Shown here in pieces: positions 9,372 through 17,398 of a stretch of DNA of 24,217 nt. A program made the translations under genes and the position numbers. The notes under the pieces are model-generated. The model was not told the DNA's origin and ran no database searches. It was given only the letters and a program-made list of their open reading frames with translations. Location: assembly GCA_900769785.1 (NCBI GenBank), contig CAAGHV010000054.1, positions 1-24,217 of the forward strand, in the 5' to 3' direction. This DNA comes from Bacteroidales bacterium (GTDB lineage Bacteria; Bacteroidota; Bacteroidia; Bacteroidales; P3). How positions within the stretch are numbered: the stretch's first letter is position 1; each line of letters starts with the position of its first letter.

Positions 9372-9935
9372 TTACTTATTATTGAAAAAATTCATAGTCC
9401 TATCTATTCCCATAGTAGCAAAGGTCTTTATTGCCTCGCAAGCCTTGTCTATCTGAGGGTCAATAGTTATAAGTTCCTCTACCGAGAACTTGCCAAGCAC
9501 ATAGTCTATCTGCCTGCCTCTAGAAAAGTTATCTCCTATTCCAAAACGCAAGCGTGCATAATCAGAGTGTCCCAATGTTTCTTCGATGTTGCCCAAACCA
9601 TTATGTCCGCCCGCACTACCTTTCTTTTTGATACGTATAGTACCCACAGGCAATGCTATATCATCAACTATAACCAACACATTCTCGATAGGAATCTTCT
9701 CGATTTTCATCCAATAGTTCAATGCCTTACCGCTAAGATTCATATACGTTGTAGGCTTGATTAGCAACAATGTACGCCCTTTGTATCGCATCTCGGCTGT
9801 GTAGGCATGACGCTGTATCTCAAACTTACAATCGGTACCTTTTACCAATCTATCCAAAACCATAAAGCCTATATTGTGGCGTGTATCCTCGTATTCACTG
9901 CCAATGTTGCCCAATCCCACTATCAAGTATTTCAT
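9372..9935 (-). CDS. pth: Peptidyl-tRNA hydrolase
   Basis: The 187-residue enzyme cleaves the ester bond of peptidyl-tRNA released from stalled ribosomes. Catalytic and substrate residues match E. coli Pth: Asn10 (GLGNIG), His20 (TRHNIGF), Asn66 (TTYMNLSG), Asp92 (VDDIALP) and Asn112 (GGHNGLGNI). The frame is open to 10055, but the family starts at MKYLIVGLGN. In addition, a promoter box at 10013-10020 would put the longer start outside the mRNA, so ATG 9935 is the start. It is the first gene of the pth-coaX-barrel-TPR-lptC run. Confidence 0.95.
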   Translation of the reverse strand: MKYLIVGLGNIGSEYEDTRHNIGFMVLDRLVKGTDCKFEIQRHAYTAEMRYKGRTLLLIKPTTYMNLSGKALNYWMKIEKIPIENVLVIVDDIALPVGTIRIKKKGSAGGHNGLGNIEETLGHSDYARLRFGIGDNFSRGRQIDYVLGKFSVEELITIDPQIDKACEAIKTFATMGIDRTMNFFNNK

Positions 9936-10012
9936 TTCGCTATCAATCTTCTTTTCTGTTTTACAGAACGATAAAATATTTTTCAGCCAATTCATCATCG
10001 TAAATAAAGTTG

Positions 10013-10020
10013 CAAAGTTA
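10013..10020 (-). promoter_or_regulatory. Bacteroidota -7 box for the pth operon
   Basis: The minus strand reads TAACTTTGCA, a full match to TAnnTTTG plus the CA extension shared by other genes here. It lies 78 bases before the pth ATG and argues against the longer pth reading frame. Confidence 0.55.
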
Positions 10021-10100
10021 CGCTTTTTTTCCCAAGTATGAGTGTTTGCCGACATATTTTTTTGGAATAATTTACTTATATATCCATATCATCAAAATTA

Positions 10101-10153
10101 AATCACGATGGAGATAAAATTCCTTCACGATGAAAATTCAACGGAATCGTGAT
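10101..10153. repeat. Inverted repeat with two 22-base-spaced direct copies
   Basis: AATCACGAT near 10101 and its complement ATCGTGATT (10146-10154) form arms of about nine bases. CACGATG occurs twice in direct orientation, at 10104 and 10126, exactly 22 bases apart. The spacing equals that of the palindrome arrays elsewhere in the window, but with so few copies this may be coincidence. Confidence 0.4.
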
Positions 10154-10399
10154 TTGGCGTAATCTATCTCAAGAGAGATTTACAACTCCATTGCGGAGTA
10201 TATCTATAGTACATCAATAATATACCATCAACCGATTCGTACCCTATTATCACAATACTTACACCCTATCATGAATAACCACATGGGTTGGCCATCCTAA
10301 GTGCCATGATTTGACACCGTATGTATGGGAATTTCGACCTCTAAACCCCATATTTACAAACCTTAAACCACATAGTTTCATAGTCTATTTATGGGCTAT

Positions 10400-10429
10400 A
10401 AAAAAGGGACTCTCTTTTCAGAGAATCCC
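10400..10429 (-). terminator. Intrinsic terminator of the T9SS cargo gene
   Basis: On the minus strand a 10-bp stem (GGGATTCTCT with AGAGAGTCCC, one G-U pair) closes a GAAA tetraloop (10406-10429). It is followed at once by six T residues (10400-10405). It lies 31 bases past the stop at 10460. Confidence 0.9.
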
Positions 10430-10459
10430 TTCATATAATTATTTACAATAAAAACAGTC

Positions 10460-12364
10460 TTATTTTACTACAGTCAGTTTCTTAACTGCCGAACCTTCAG
10501 CTGTTGTGATTGAAACCATGTAAACACCTTTTGCCAAATCTTGAGTGTTGATTTGTACATTTTCTGCGTTAGTAGTGAATGTTGCAACTACTTGACCCAA
10601 AGTGTTAATGATAGCAACTTCTTTTATTGTTGCATTAGAGCTTATCATTGCATAGTCGGTAGCAGGATTTGGATAGATAGCGAAAGCAACATCCGAAGCT
10701 TCTTCGATAGAAGTAGGATCTATTTCTACAACATCTGTCAATTTTACTTCGTTTGCATTCAATATAGTACGATAATTAACGTCAGCGTTGTATTCTGCTA
10801 CAAAAGCTATCATATACAAATCAGTTTCTTTTACAGTTTCAGGAACAGTATAGGTATAAGTTTTGGTGAATGTTCCCTCAGCGGCAGTGTTGGTTATTAT
10901 ACCTGCATCGCCCCATACATTCGATACCGAAGCACGAATAGAGTGATTGTGAACATAATTTTTACCTAGATTTGAACCCGATTGAGCTTGATTTATTTTT
11001 ACGTTATCTTCTTTGATATAAAAACCTACGCGAGGATCATTGTAACCAGAAATGTCAGATACAACAGTTCCTGATACAGTAGCCGAAAGTTCACGAGTTT
11101 CGCTATTGAAAGTAACATTTGTAATATCAACTGTTACGAAAGCAGGAACTTCTGAAGCAGCTTGTAAAGATTGGGGTGTTACATTGCCAACACTCATAGC
11201 AGGACCAGGGTTGCCGGGATATTGAGTTCTGTCTAACATAGCAGCAGGTGCAAATGTGGAACCACCATCGTTGAACATATCACACATTTCTTCGCTTTCG
11301 TCAATAGTCAAAAGGTCGGTGGAATATCCGGCATGGTGGCTCATCCATATAACATTCTCGAAATTAGGAACAAATTGTTCCAAATATTCGTGTGCAGAAG
11401 GGCAGTTTGGACATCTAGCAGTAGTAAATTGTTCAAAGAATACTTTACGTGGAGTAGTGGCGTTATATATTGTTATGACTTTAGCCATTGTATTATCAGA
11501 TTCAGTGTCTAATACACCACTAGGATTAGAAACTATAACTTCTATTTCATGACCACCTAGTGTAGCAATACTTACAGGCAGATCGTGAGTAAAATTAGTT
11601 GTTTGACCATAGGCGATGTTCAAACCTGTTACTGTATATGTAGCAACGTTTTCGGCACCATCTATACTATAAGTAACGTCAAACGAAGTTAATGGAGCAA
11701 CACCTTTATTCACTATGGTTCCTTTTACTGAAAAAGTATTACCTTGCTCTACTATACGTGGAATATCCAATCCAGTCAATGTAATTTCGTTTTTAGGAGC
11801 AACAAATACCTTAATATCGTCAAGTATCAAATAAATACCATCACCTCTATTAATGAATGCGATATTAATTGAATCGCCAACAAATTTATCAAGGTTAAGC
11901 ATATACTCTTTTTCTTCGGCATAAACATTAGCACGAGCAAACAAAGTATCAGTAAAATTTTCTTTTTCTACACCGGCTACGGATACTTTTACTTCCATTG
12001 TTTCAGGCCACTGATCAGTATATCCAATAGATTTAAAGTTTAGATAATAACCGGAGTCCGGTACCAATATTTTTGGAGTTATAAGCCAACGATCACAAGC
12101 ATTTCCTTCCGGCTCTGTATAAGAAACACTCATGACTTTATTGTCAGTTCTTGAAAATTGAGCAACATCCCAACTCTGAGAAAAACCTGGGAGTTCGCTT
12201 ATATTAATCAAATCATCAGCATAGGTTGTCCAACCTTCCGGCACAGCACCAAGCCCTGTTTGAGAATTTACAGGCACACTGTTGAAATCTTCTGAGAAGA
12301 TGGTTTGTGCATTAATAGCAACCGAAACTATCGCTGCCATTACAAATAATAATGTTTTCTTCAT
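10460..12364 (-). CDS. Omp28-like secreted protein with thioredoxin-like fold and T9SS type A sorting domain
   Basis: The 634-residue protein starts at ATG 12364 with signal peptide MKKTLLFVMAAIVSVAINA. The frame extends upstream to 12538, but a promoter box lies in that extension. Domain order: a cleaved-adhesin/choice-of-anchor-J-type jelly roll (about 21-185, from FSEDFN to LILDDIKV); an Ig-like CARDB-type domain (about 190-300, IVNKGVAPL); a thioredoxin-like Omp28 domain beginning VFFEQFTTARCPNCPSAHEYL with Cys318-Pro-Asn-Cys321; a beta-rich segment; and a C-terminal sorting domain (559-634, YPNPATD...LAKGVYMVSI...KKLTVVK). The last directs outer-membrane passage through T9SS, followed by cleavage and surface attachment or release. 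The CxxC pair suggests redox or structural disulfide activity at the cell surface. It has its own promoter and terminator. Confidence 0.88.
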   Translation of the reverse strand: MKKTLLFVMAAIVSVAINAQTIFSEDFNSVPVNSQTGLGAVPEGWTTYADDLINISELPGFSQSWDVAQFSRTDNKVMSVSYTEPEGNACDRWLITPKILVPDSGYYLNFKSIGYTDQWPETMEVKVSVAGVEKENFTDTLFARANVYAEEKEYMLNLDKFVGDSINIAFINRGDGIYLILDDIKVFVAPKNEITLTGLDIPRIVEQGNTFSVKGTIVNKGVAPLTSFDVTYSIDGAENVATYTVTGLNIAYGQTTNFTHDLPVSIATLGGHEIEVIVSNPSGVLDTESDNTMAKVITIYNATTPRKVFFEQFTTARCPNCPSAHEYLEQFVPNFENVIWMSHHAGYSTDLLTIDESEEMCDMFNDGGSTFAPAAMLDRTQYPGNPGPAMSVGNVTPQSLQAASEVPAFVTVDITNVTFNSETRELSATVSGTVVSDISGYNDPRVGFYIKEDNVKINQAQSGSNLGKNYVHNHSIRASVSNVWGDAGIITNTAAEGTFTKTYTYTVPETVKETDLYMIAFVAEYNADVNYRTILNANEVKLTDVVEIDPTSIEEASDVAFAIYPNPATDYAMISSNATIKEVAIINTLGQVVATFTTNAENVQINTQDLAKGVYMVSITTAEGSAVKKLTVVK

Positions 12365-12684
12365 GATAAAAAGTTTTTTAGTGATACATCTATTAATTTC
12401 AATATTAGGTTGCAAAGGTATGTATTTTTTTTCATTCAGCAGACAAAAATGAAATATTTTTTTTACACACAGCATATGTATTGTAGTAAAAATATGTAAA
12501 ACAATTATATATACAACACAATAAAAAAGTAAAAACATACGTTTTTTGGTTTCTCAAAGGTAAAAGTTTGTGTAAAAAGAGTCATTATTACAATAAAACA
12601 AATACTATTTTGTCATTTTTTGTACAAACAACATCCTTATCGAGGGGTTTAAACAGTACAATTAATATATATAGACATACAACC
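12365..12684. other. Divergent promoter region between the T9SS cargo gene and tex
   Basis: This 320-base AT-rich stretch separates two outward-facing genes. The leftward gene has a clear -7 box at 12413-12420. For tex I see no exact TAnnTTTG; the nearest candidate is the TAAAAGTTTG at about 12560, which has extra bases. Reading frames entering from either gene through this region lack coding character and are rejected. Confidence 0.6.
12413..12420 (-). promoter_or_regulatory. Bacteroidota -7 box for the T9SS cargo gene
   Basis: The minus strand reads TACCTTTGCA, matching TAnnTTTG, 49 bases before the ATG at 12364. A TTTG (12444-12447) lies 23 bases further upstream, slightly beyond the usual spacing for a -33 box. 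Confidence 0.6.
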
Positions 12685-14820
12685 ATGAACTACTCGTCAA
12701 AGATAGCCGAAGCCCTCAACCTTTCGTCACGTCAGGTAGAGAAGACCATCGAACTGCTCGAAGGTGGTGCCACTGTTCCATTTATAGCCCGCTACCGCAA
12801 GGAAGTCACCGGCAGCCTCAACGAGGTGCAGATTGCCGCCATTCGCGATATGCTTATCAAATGTAAGGACCTAGATAAGCGACGCGAAAGCATAATCCAG
12901 TCTATCGAAGAACAAGGCAAGCTAACGCCCGAACTCAAGAAGCAACTGCTATCGGTCGAAACAATAACCGAGCTCGAAGACCTATATCTTCCCTATAAAC
13001 CCAAGCGCAAAACCCGTGCCTCCATGGCCATCGAAAAAGGATTGGAACCTCTGGCCAACAGCATTATGCTACAACAAAATATTGATGTAGAAGCATTGGC
13101 AGCCAAGTATGTAAACACAGAAAAAGGCGTAGCCGACCTTGACGATGCCCTTGCCGGTGCCAGAGATATAATAGCCGAACGAATAAACGAAAATACCACT
13201 GCCCGCAACCGTATGCGGACCCTATACCAACGTACTGCCATGCTTACCGCCAAGGTGGCCAAAGGCAAAGAGGAAGAAGGAGCTAAGTACAGCTCGTGGT
13301 TCGACTGGGAAGAGAACATGATGAAAGCCCCATCGCACAGAATACTGGCAATGTTTAGAGGCGAAAACGAAGGTTTCCTAAAAGTAAAAATACAACCCGA
13401 CGACGACACCAAAGCCATTGAGCAACTTGAAAAACAATTTGTAAAGGGATACAACGACAGCTCGGAACAAGTTAAGATGGCAGTGAAAGATAGTTACAAA
13501 CGACTCCTTGCCCCTTCGATGGAGACTGAGTTTTACAACATACTGAAGGAGCGTGCCGACGTGGAAGCCATCAAAGTGTTTGCCGAAAACCTTCGCCAAC
13601 TGCTGCTGGCATCGCCACTGGGGCAGAAACGTGTGCTTGCCATCGACCCGGGCTTCCGCACAGGCTGCAAGGTGGTATGCCTCGATGCTCAAGGTAATCT
13701 TATACACAACGAAACCATTTATCCTTTCACTTCGGTAAGAGAAGAACGCGACTCTGTAAAAAAACTCGAAAGCCTTGTGGAAGCATTCAAGATAGAAGCC
13801 ATAGCCATAGGCAACGGCACCGCCGGACGCGAAACGGAAGAGATAGTGAAACGTGCTCACTTCAAAACCAAAGTGATAGCCGTTATGGTAAGCGAAAACG
13901 GTGCATCGGTTTATTCGGCTTCCGATATTGCCCGCCAGGAGTTTCCGGACTACGACGTTACGGTGCGTGGTGCCGTATCGATAGGACGGCGGTTGATGGA
14001 CCCGCTGTCGGAGCTGGTAAAGATAGACCCCAAGTCAATAGGCGTAGGACAATATCAGCATGATGTAAACCAAAACCTTTTGCAGGAAAGCCTCAACGAT
14101 GTGGTGGTAAGCTGTGTAAACAACGTGGGTGTGGAGCTGAACACCGCCAGCAAAGAGTTGCTCAGCTATGTGTCGGGGATAGGCCCCGTGTTGGCAAAAA
14201 AAATAGTGGAGCATCGTGCCAAGAAAGGCCCCTTTGCCTCGAGGCAGGAACTTCTGCAAGTAGAACGCTTGGGCGAGAAGGCTTTTGAGCAATGTGCCGG
14301 CTTCCTGAGGATACGCAACGCAGCCAACCCTCTGGACCGCAGCGCTGTGCACCCCGAACGGTACGAGCTTGTGGAGCGTATGGCTAGGAAGGTTGGTGCT
14401 TCGGTGGCGGAACTTATCGACAACAAGGAGCTGCGCAAAAAGATAAACATCCGCGACTTTGTGTCGGCCGACTGCGGATTGCCTACCTTGGAAGACATTA
14501 TGAAAGAGCTTGACAAGCCCGGTTTGGACCCCCGTACCAAGTTCGAAGTATTTGAATTCGACAAGAATGTGAGCCGTATCGACGACCTTCATGAGGGTAT
14601 GATTCTGCCCGGAATAGTTACCAACATCACCGCCTTCGGTGCCTTTGTAGATGTGGGCGTGCATCAGGACGGACTTGTTCACGTAAGCCAAATGGCCGAC
14701 AAGTTTGTAAAAGACCCCAACTCGGTGCTGAAACTCCATCAACATGTAATGGTGAAAGTAACCGAAGTAGATGTGAAACGCAACCGCATTTCGTTTACCA
14801 TGAAGGGAATAAATAAATAA
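12685..14820 (+). CDS. tex: Tex-family RNA-binding transcription accessory protein
   Basis: The 711-residue protein begins MNYSSKIAEALNLSSRQVEKTIELLEGGATVPFIARYRKE in segments, the conserved Tex N-terminus. The longer frame from 12568 adds a non-conserved leader and is rejected. Domains in order: helical Tex N-terminal region; YqgF/RNase H-like fold starting VLAIDPGFRTG (about 317); helix-hairpin-helix region with GIGPVLAKKIVEHR (about 497); and a C-terminal S1 RNA-binding domain (about 637-705, GIVTNITAFGAFVDVGVHQDG). Tex binds nucleic acid and is linked to transcription and toxin or virulence gene expression in other bacteria; its exact task is unsettled. The gene looks visibly richer in G+C than the minus-strand genes to its left. 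Confidence 0.96.
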   Translation: MNYSSKIAEALNLSSRQVEKTIELLEGGATVPFIARYRKEVTGSLNEVQIAAIRDMLIKCKDLDKRRESIIQSIEEQGKLTPELKKQLLSVETITELEDLYLPYKPKRKTRASMAIEKGLEPLANSIMLQQNIDVEALAAKYVNTEKGVADLDDALAGARDIIAERINENTTARNRMRTLYQRTAMLTAKVAKGKEEEGAKYSSWFDWEENMMKAPSHRILAMFRGENEGFLKVKIQPDDDTKAIEQLEKQFVKGYNDSSEQVKMAVKDSYKRLLAPSMETEFYNILKERADVEAIKVFAENLRQLLLASPLGQKRVLAIDPGFRTGCKVVCLDAQGNLIHNETIYPFTSVREERDSVKKLESLVEAFKIEAIAIGNGTAGRETEEIVKRAHFKTKVIAVMVSENGASVYSASDIARQEFPDYDVTVRGAVSIGRRLMDPLSELVKIDPKSIGVGQYQHDVNQNLLQESLNDVVVSCVNNVGVELNTASKELLSYVSGIGPVLAKKIVEHRAKKGPFASRQELLQVERLGEKAFEQCAGFLRIRNAANPLDRSAVHPERYELVERMARKVGASVAELIDNKELRKKINIRDFVSADCGLPTLEDIMKELDKPGLDPRTKFEVFEFDKNVSRIDDLHEGMILPGIVTNITAFGAFVDVGVHQDGLVHVSQMADKFVKDPNSVLKLHQHVMVKVTEVDVKRNRISFTMKGINK

Positions 14821-14876
14821 ACTTTAGCTTTGGGACATTGGCAAAGAGCCAAAGTCAAATAACATAATAGGTAGTT

Positions 14877-14924
14877 AAACAAGGGAAGGGTAAAAGCCAT
14901 TAGGTTTCTACCCTTTTCTTGTTT
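14877..14924. terminator. Long hairpin downstream of tex, probable terminator
   Basis: Arms AAACAAGGGAAGGGTA (14877-14892) and TACCCTTTTCTTGTTT (14909-14924) pair over 16 bp, with two G-U pairs on the plus-strand RNA and a 16-base loop. The 3' arm is T-rich but no separate T-run follows. It is 56 bases past the tex stop and could also act on transcription arriving from glmS. Confidence 0.6.
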
Positions 14925-15040
14925 GGCAAACCATGCACTATTCCAGCCTTCAATGTTGCCCCTACTATAGCTGCACCACCTTCCCTCTATTATTTTTTCG
15001 TTCCGTTTGGAACAAAATTTTCTTTGTTCGGGAACGATAG

Positions 15041-15109
15041 TATCGAAAGTACTGAAGTAATAATATCGAAAGTGCTGAAGTAATAATATCGAAAGTACTG
15101 AAACGATGA
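15041..15109 (+). repeat. Left flank of composite array: three 23-bp tandem units
   Basis: TATCGAAAGTACTGAA starts at 15041, 15064 (one change, GTGCT) and 15087, each followed by seven less conserved bases, giving an exact 23-base pitch. The core contains the palindrome AGTACT. The same 16-mer reappears inverted at 15270-15331, and the two sets are in mirror register about base 15186. Confidence 0.92.
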
Positions 15110-15113
15110 TGCA

Positions 15114-15258
15114 AAATTGCCAACTTTGATATACGAAGTCGGCAACTTCAATATGCAAAGTCGGCAACTTTGACATGCGAAGTCGGCAACTTTGCATATC
15201 AAAGTGGGCAACTTTACACAACGAAGTTGATGATTTTTTATTATAAAGTCGCCAACTT
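15114..15258. repeat. Centre of composite array: seven 22-bp palindromic units
   Basis: The imperfect palindrome AAGTCGGCAACTT starts at 15136, 15158, 15180, 15202 (AAGTGGGCAACTT) and 15246 (AAGTCGCCAACTT). More degraded copies start at 15114 (AAATTGCCAACTT) and 15224 (AAGTTGATGATTT). The pitch is exactly 22 bases throughout. Between cores lie nine variable bases such as TGATATACG, CAATATGCA, TGACATGCG and TGCATATCA. Each interval can also fold as ACTTTG-CATAT-CAAAGT, so neighbouring units can pair in alternative ways. Confidence 0.92.
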
Positions 15259-15269
15259 TCGATTGTTAT

Positions 15270-15331
15270 TTCAGTACTTTCGATAGGATAATTTCAGCAT
15301 ATTCAATACTATTGTTTCAGCACTTTCGATA
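15270..15331 (-). repeat. Right flank of composite array: three inverted 23-bp units
   Basis: TTCAGTACTTTCGATA (15270-15285), TTCAGCATATTCAATA (15293-15308) and TTCAGCACTTTCGATA (15316-15331) are the reverse complement of the left-flank unit, again at a 23-base pitch. The middle copy is the most diverged. Confidence 0.9.
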
Positions 15332-15432
15332 CCATCACTCCAAGCATAAACAAAAAGTGTTCTAGGTATCTGCAAAAAGTATCTCGGCCTGCAACAAGAA
15401 ATGTTATGGCAAACAACGCAACTTACTGCAAC

Positions 15433-15461
15433 AAAAAAAGACGATGCGTTTCCACATCGTC
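15433..15461 (-). terminator. Intrinsic terminator of glmS
   Basis: On the minus strand GACGATG and CATCGTC (15455-15461 and 15440-15446) pair around an eight-base loop and are followed by seven T residues (15433-15439). It lies 39 bases past the glmS stop. Confidence 0.88.
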
Positions 15462-15499
15462 CCCAAATAAATTTAACATATTGATAAATAAAAACTTCG

Positions 15500-17344
15500 T
15501 TATTCAACAGTTACCGATTTGGCAAGGTTGCGAGGTTGATCCACATCGCGGCCTTTGGCAATGGCTATGTGGTACGAAATAAGTTGCAACGGCACAATGG
15601 TAAGCAGCGGAGTGAAGCAATCCATAGTGCTTGGTATTTCGAAATAAATGTCCGAAAGTTCCTTTATTGCAGTGTCGCCCTCGGTGATTACGGAAATAAT
15701 CTTGCCCTTGCGAGCCTTTATTTCTTGTACGTTGCTGAGTATCTTTTCGTATTTCGAATGAGCGGGAGCTATCACCACCACGGGCATTTCCTCATCGATA
15801 AGAGCAATAGGGCCGTGTTTCATTTCGGCCGAGGGGTATCCTTCGGCATGTATGTACGATATTTCTTTCAGCTTCAAAGCGCCTTCCAAGGCAATGGGAT
15901 AGTTGTATCCGCGGCCAAGGTATATAAAGTTTCGTGCGTAGGTAAATATCTTCGAATACTTGGCAATCTTGTCGTTAAGCTCAAGTGTTTTACGAATCTT
16001 TTCGGGAATGGTTTGAAATTCATCCACAAGCTGTTGGAAGTATTCCTTGCTAATGGTTTGTTTCTCTTTGGCAATGGCCATAGCTATAAGCATAAGGGTT
16101 GTAACCTGAGCGGTGAAGGCCTTGGTCGAAGCCACGCCTATTTCTGGGCCTATGTGTAGGTACGAACCTGTATCAGTAGCACGGGGTATGGACGAGCCTA
16201 CCACGTTGCATATACCGTAAAGGAAAGCACCTTTGTCCTTTGCCAGCTGTATGGCGGCCAGTGTGTCGGCGGTTTCGCCCGATTGCGATATGGCAATAAC
16301 GATATCCTTATCGGTAATGATAGGGTTGCGATAGCGGAACTCCGACGAGTATTCGACCTCTACCGGTATGCGTGCAAGTTCTTCTATTATGTATTTGCCT
16401 ATAAGTCCGGCGTGCCACGAGGTACCGCAAGCACATATAATTATGCGTTCGGCCTTCAATATCTCTTCTCTATGATTGATGATGGACGATAGCAACACAT
16501 CTTTCTCTTCCGTATTCAAGCGACCTTTCATGCTGTTAAGCAGTGCATCGGGCTGTTCGAATATTTCTTTAAGCATGTAATGAGGGTATCCGCCTTTCTC
16601 GATGTCGCTAAGGTTCATTTCCAATGTTTTTACAAGTGGCGTTTGGGCTACGTTCTCGAGGTTTACAATTTGGAGGTCGCCTTCGCGTGTCATCATAGCT
16701 ATCTCTTCTTCGCCAAGGTATATCACTTTGTTGGTATATTCTATAATGGGAGTGGCATCGGAGCCTATGTAAAATTCGTTTTCGCCTACACCTATCACTA
16801 GTGGACTGCCTTTGCGGGCTGCTATAAGGCGGTTGGGGTTATACTTGTCTATAACCACTATTGCGTATGCACCTATCACATTCTTAAGAGCCAGTTGCAC
16901 AGCCTCAAACAGGTCGCAACTTTGTTCTTCTTTTATGTATTCGATAAATTGGATAAGCACTTCGGTATCAGTTTCGCTTTGGAAGGTGCGTCCATTGTTC
17001 ATCATTTCTTGTTTCAATGGCTTATAGTTCTCCATAATACCATTGTGTATCAATGCCAGGTTTCCCGACTGTGAGTAGTGTGGGTGTGCATTGGTGGTAT
17101 TGGGTTCGCCATGGGTAGCCCAACGGGTGTGTGCCACTCCTATGGTTCCGGTTATATCTTTGTCGTTGATATGATTTTCCAAATCGGCCACTTTGCCTTT
17201 GCTTTTATATACCGAAAGGTTACCACTGTTGTTTATCAATGCCACACCGGCACTGTCGTAGCCTCTGTATTCCAATCGATGAAGACCTTTTAATAAAATA
17301 GGGCAGGCTTGCTTTGGTCCTATATATCCTACTATTCCACACAT
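15500..17344 (-). CDS. glmS: Glutamine--fructose-6-phosphate aminotransferase (isomerizing)
   Basis: The 614-residue enzyme makes glucosamine-6-phosphate from fructose-6-phosphate and glutamine, the first committed step towards peptidoglycan and LPS amino sugars. MCGIVGYIG places the catalytic Cys2 at the mature N-terminus. The glutaminase domain spans about 1-220 with HTRWATHG and the HNGIMEN segment. Two SIS sugar-isomerase domains follow, with CGTSWHAG and SQSGETADT in the first. The protein ends AKSVTVE, the invariant C-terminal tail of the family. Length is normal. It is divergent from prmC, with its own promoter box and terminator. No glmS ribozyme-like leader is evident in the 204-base gap. 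Confidence 0.98.
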   Translation of the reverse strand: MCGIVGYIGPKQACPILLKGLHRLEYRGYDSAGVALINNSGNLSVYKSKGKVADLENHINDKDITGTIGVAHTRWATHGEPNTTNAHPHYSQSGNLALIHNGIMENYKPLKQEMMNNGRTFQSETDTEVLIQFIEYIKEEQSCDLFEAVQLALKNVIGAYAIVVIDKYNPNRLIAARKGSPLVIGVGENEFYIGSDATPIIEYTNKVIYLGEEEIAMMTREGDLQIVNLENVAQTPLVKTLEMNLSDIEKGGYPHYMLKEIFEQPDALLNSMKGRLNTEEKDVLLSSIINHREEILKAERIIICACGTSWHAGLIGKYIIEELARIPVEVEYSSEFRYRNPIITDKDIVIAISQSGETADTLAAIQLAKDKGAFLYGICNVVGSSIPRATDTGSYLHIGPEIGVASTKAFTAQVTTLMLIAMAIAKEKQTISKEYFQQLVDEFQTIPEKIRKTLELNDKIAKYSKIFTYARNFIYLGRGYNYPIALEGALKLKEISYIHAEGYPSAEMKHGPIALIDEEMPVVVIAPAHSKYEKILSNVQEIKARKGKIISVITEGDTAIKELSDIYFEIPSTMDCFTPLLTIVPLQLISYHIAIAKGRDVDQPRNLAKSVTVE

Positions 17345-17398
17345 AATCAGTTTATTTTGTCAAATATTATATTCTATAGTTAGTTTGGTTTCAGGCTG

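Larger units (their letters stand above)
9936..10459. other. Intergenic region between the T9SS cargo gene and pth
   Basis: No convincing gene is present: all frames are short or broken by stops. It contains, from left to right, the pth promoter box (10013-10020), an AT-rich stretch, inverted and 22-base-spaced repeats (10101-10153), a small hairpin CTCCattgcGGAG near 10186-10198, an unassigned stretch, and the terminator of the upstream T9SS cargo gene (10400-10429). Confidence 0.7.
14821..15499. other. Convergent intergenic region tex/glmS with palindrome array
   Basis: Both flanking genes are transcribed into this 679-base region. It holds, in order: a short dyad just past tex (TTGGC...GCCAA, about 14838-14852), a long hairpin (14877-14924), an unassigned stretch, the composite palindrome array (15041-15331), a short stretch with no clear features, and the glmS terminator (15433-15461). 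Reading frames on the minus strand across the array encode only a reiterated peptide and are treated as artefacts. Confidence 0.8.

Noticed and set aside
9936..10055. Longer N-terminus for Pth
   Set aside because: The extension is not found in the family, and a promoter box lies inside it; MKYLIVGLGN is the standard start.
12365..12538. Longer N-terminus for the T9SS cargo protein
   Set aside because: It would bury the signal peptide at residue 59 and it contains the promoter box.
12568..12684. Longer N-terminus for Tex
   Set aside because: The added 39 residues lack conservation-like features, and the family begins at the MNYSSKIAEAL type of sequence.
14739..15221. Minus-strand open frames with reiterated peptides (such as KLPT and VADF motifs)
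   Set aside because: They are translations of the repeat array and of the antisense of tex. They overlap the well-supported tex 3' end and have no start context or recognisable domain.
15041..15331. CRISPR array
   Set aside because: Cores are only 13-16 bases with 7-9-base intervals, the intervals partly self-pair, the orientation flips across the centre, and no cas genes are nearby.
15271..15507. Small minus-strand frame upstream of the array
   Set aside because: It overlaps the right flank of the array and the glmS terminator, and shows no domain or start signal.
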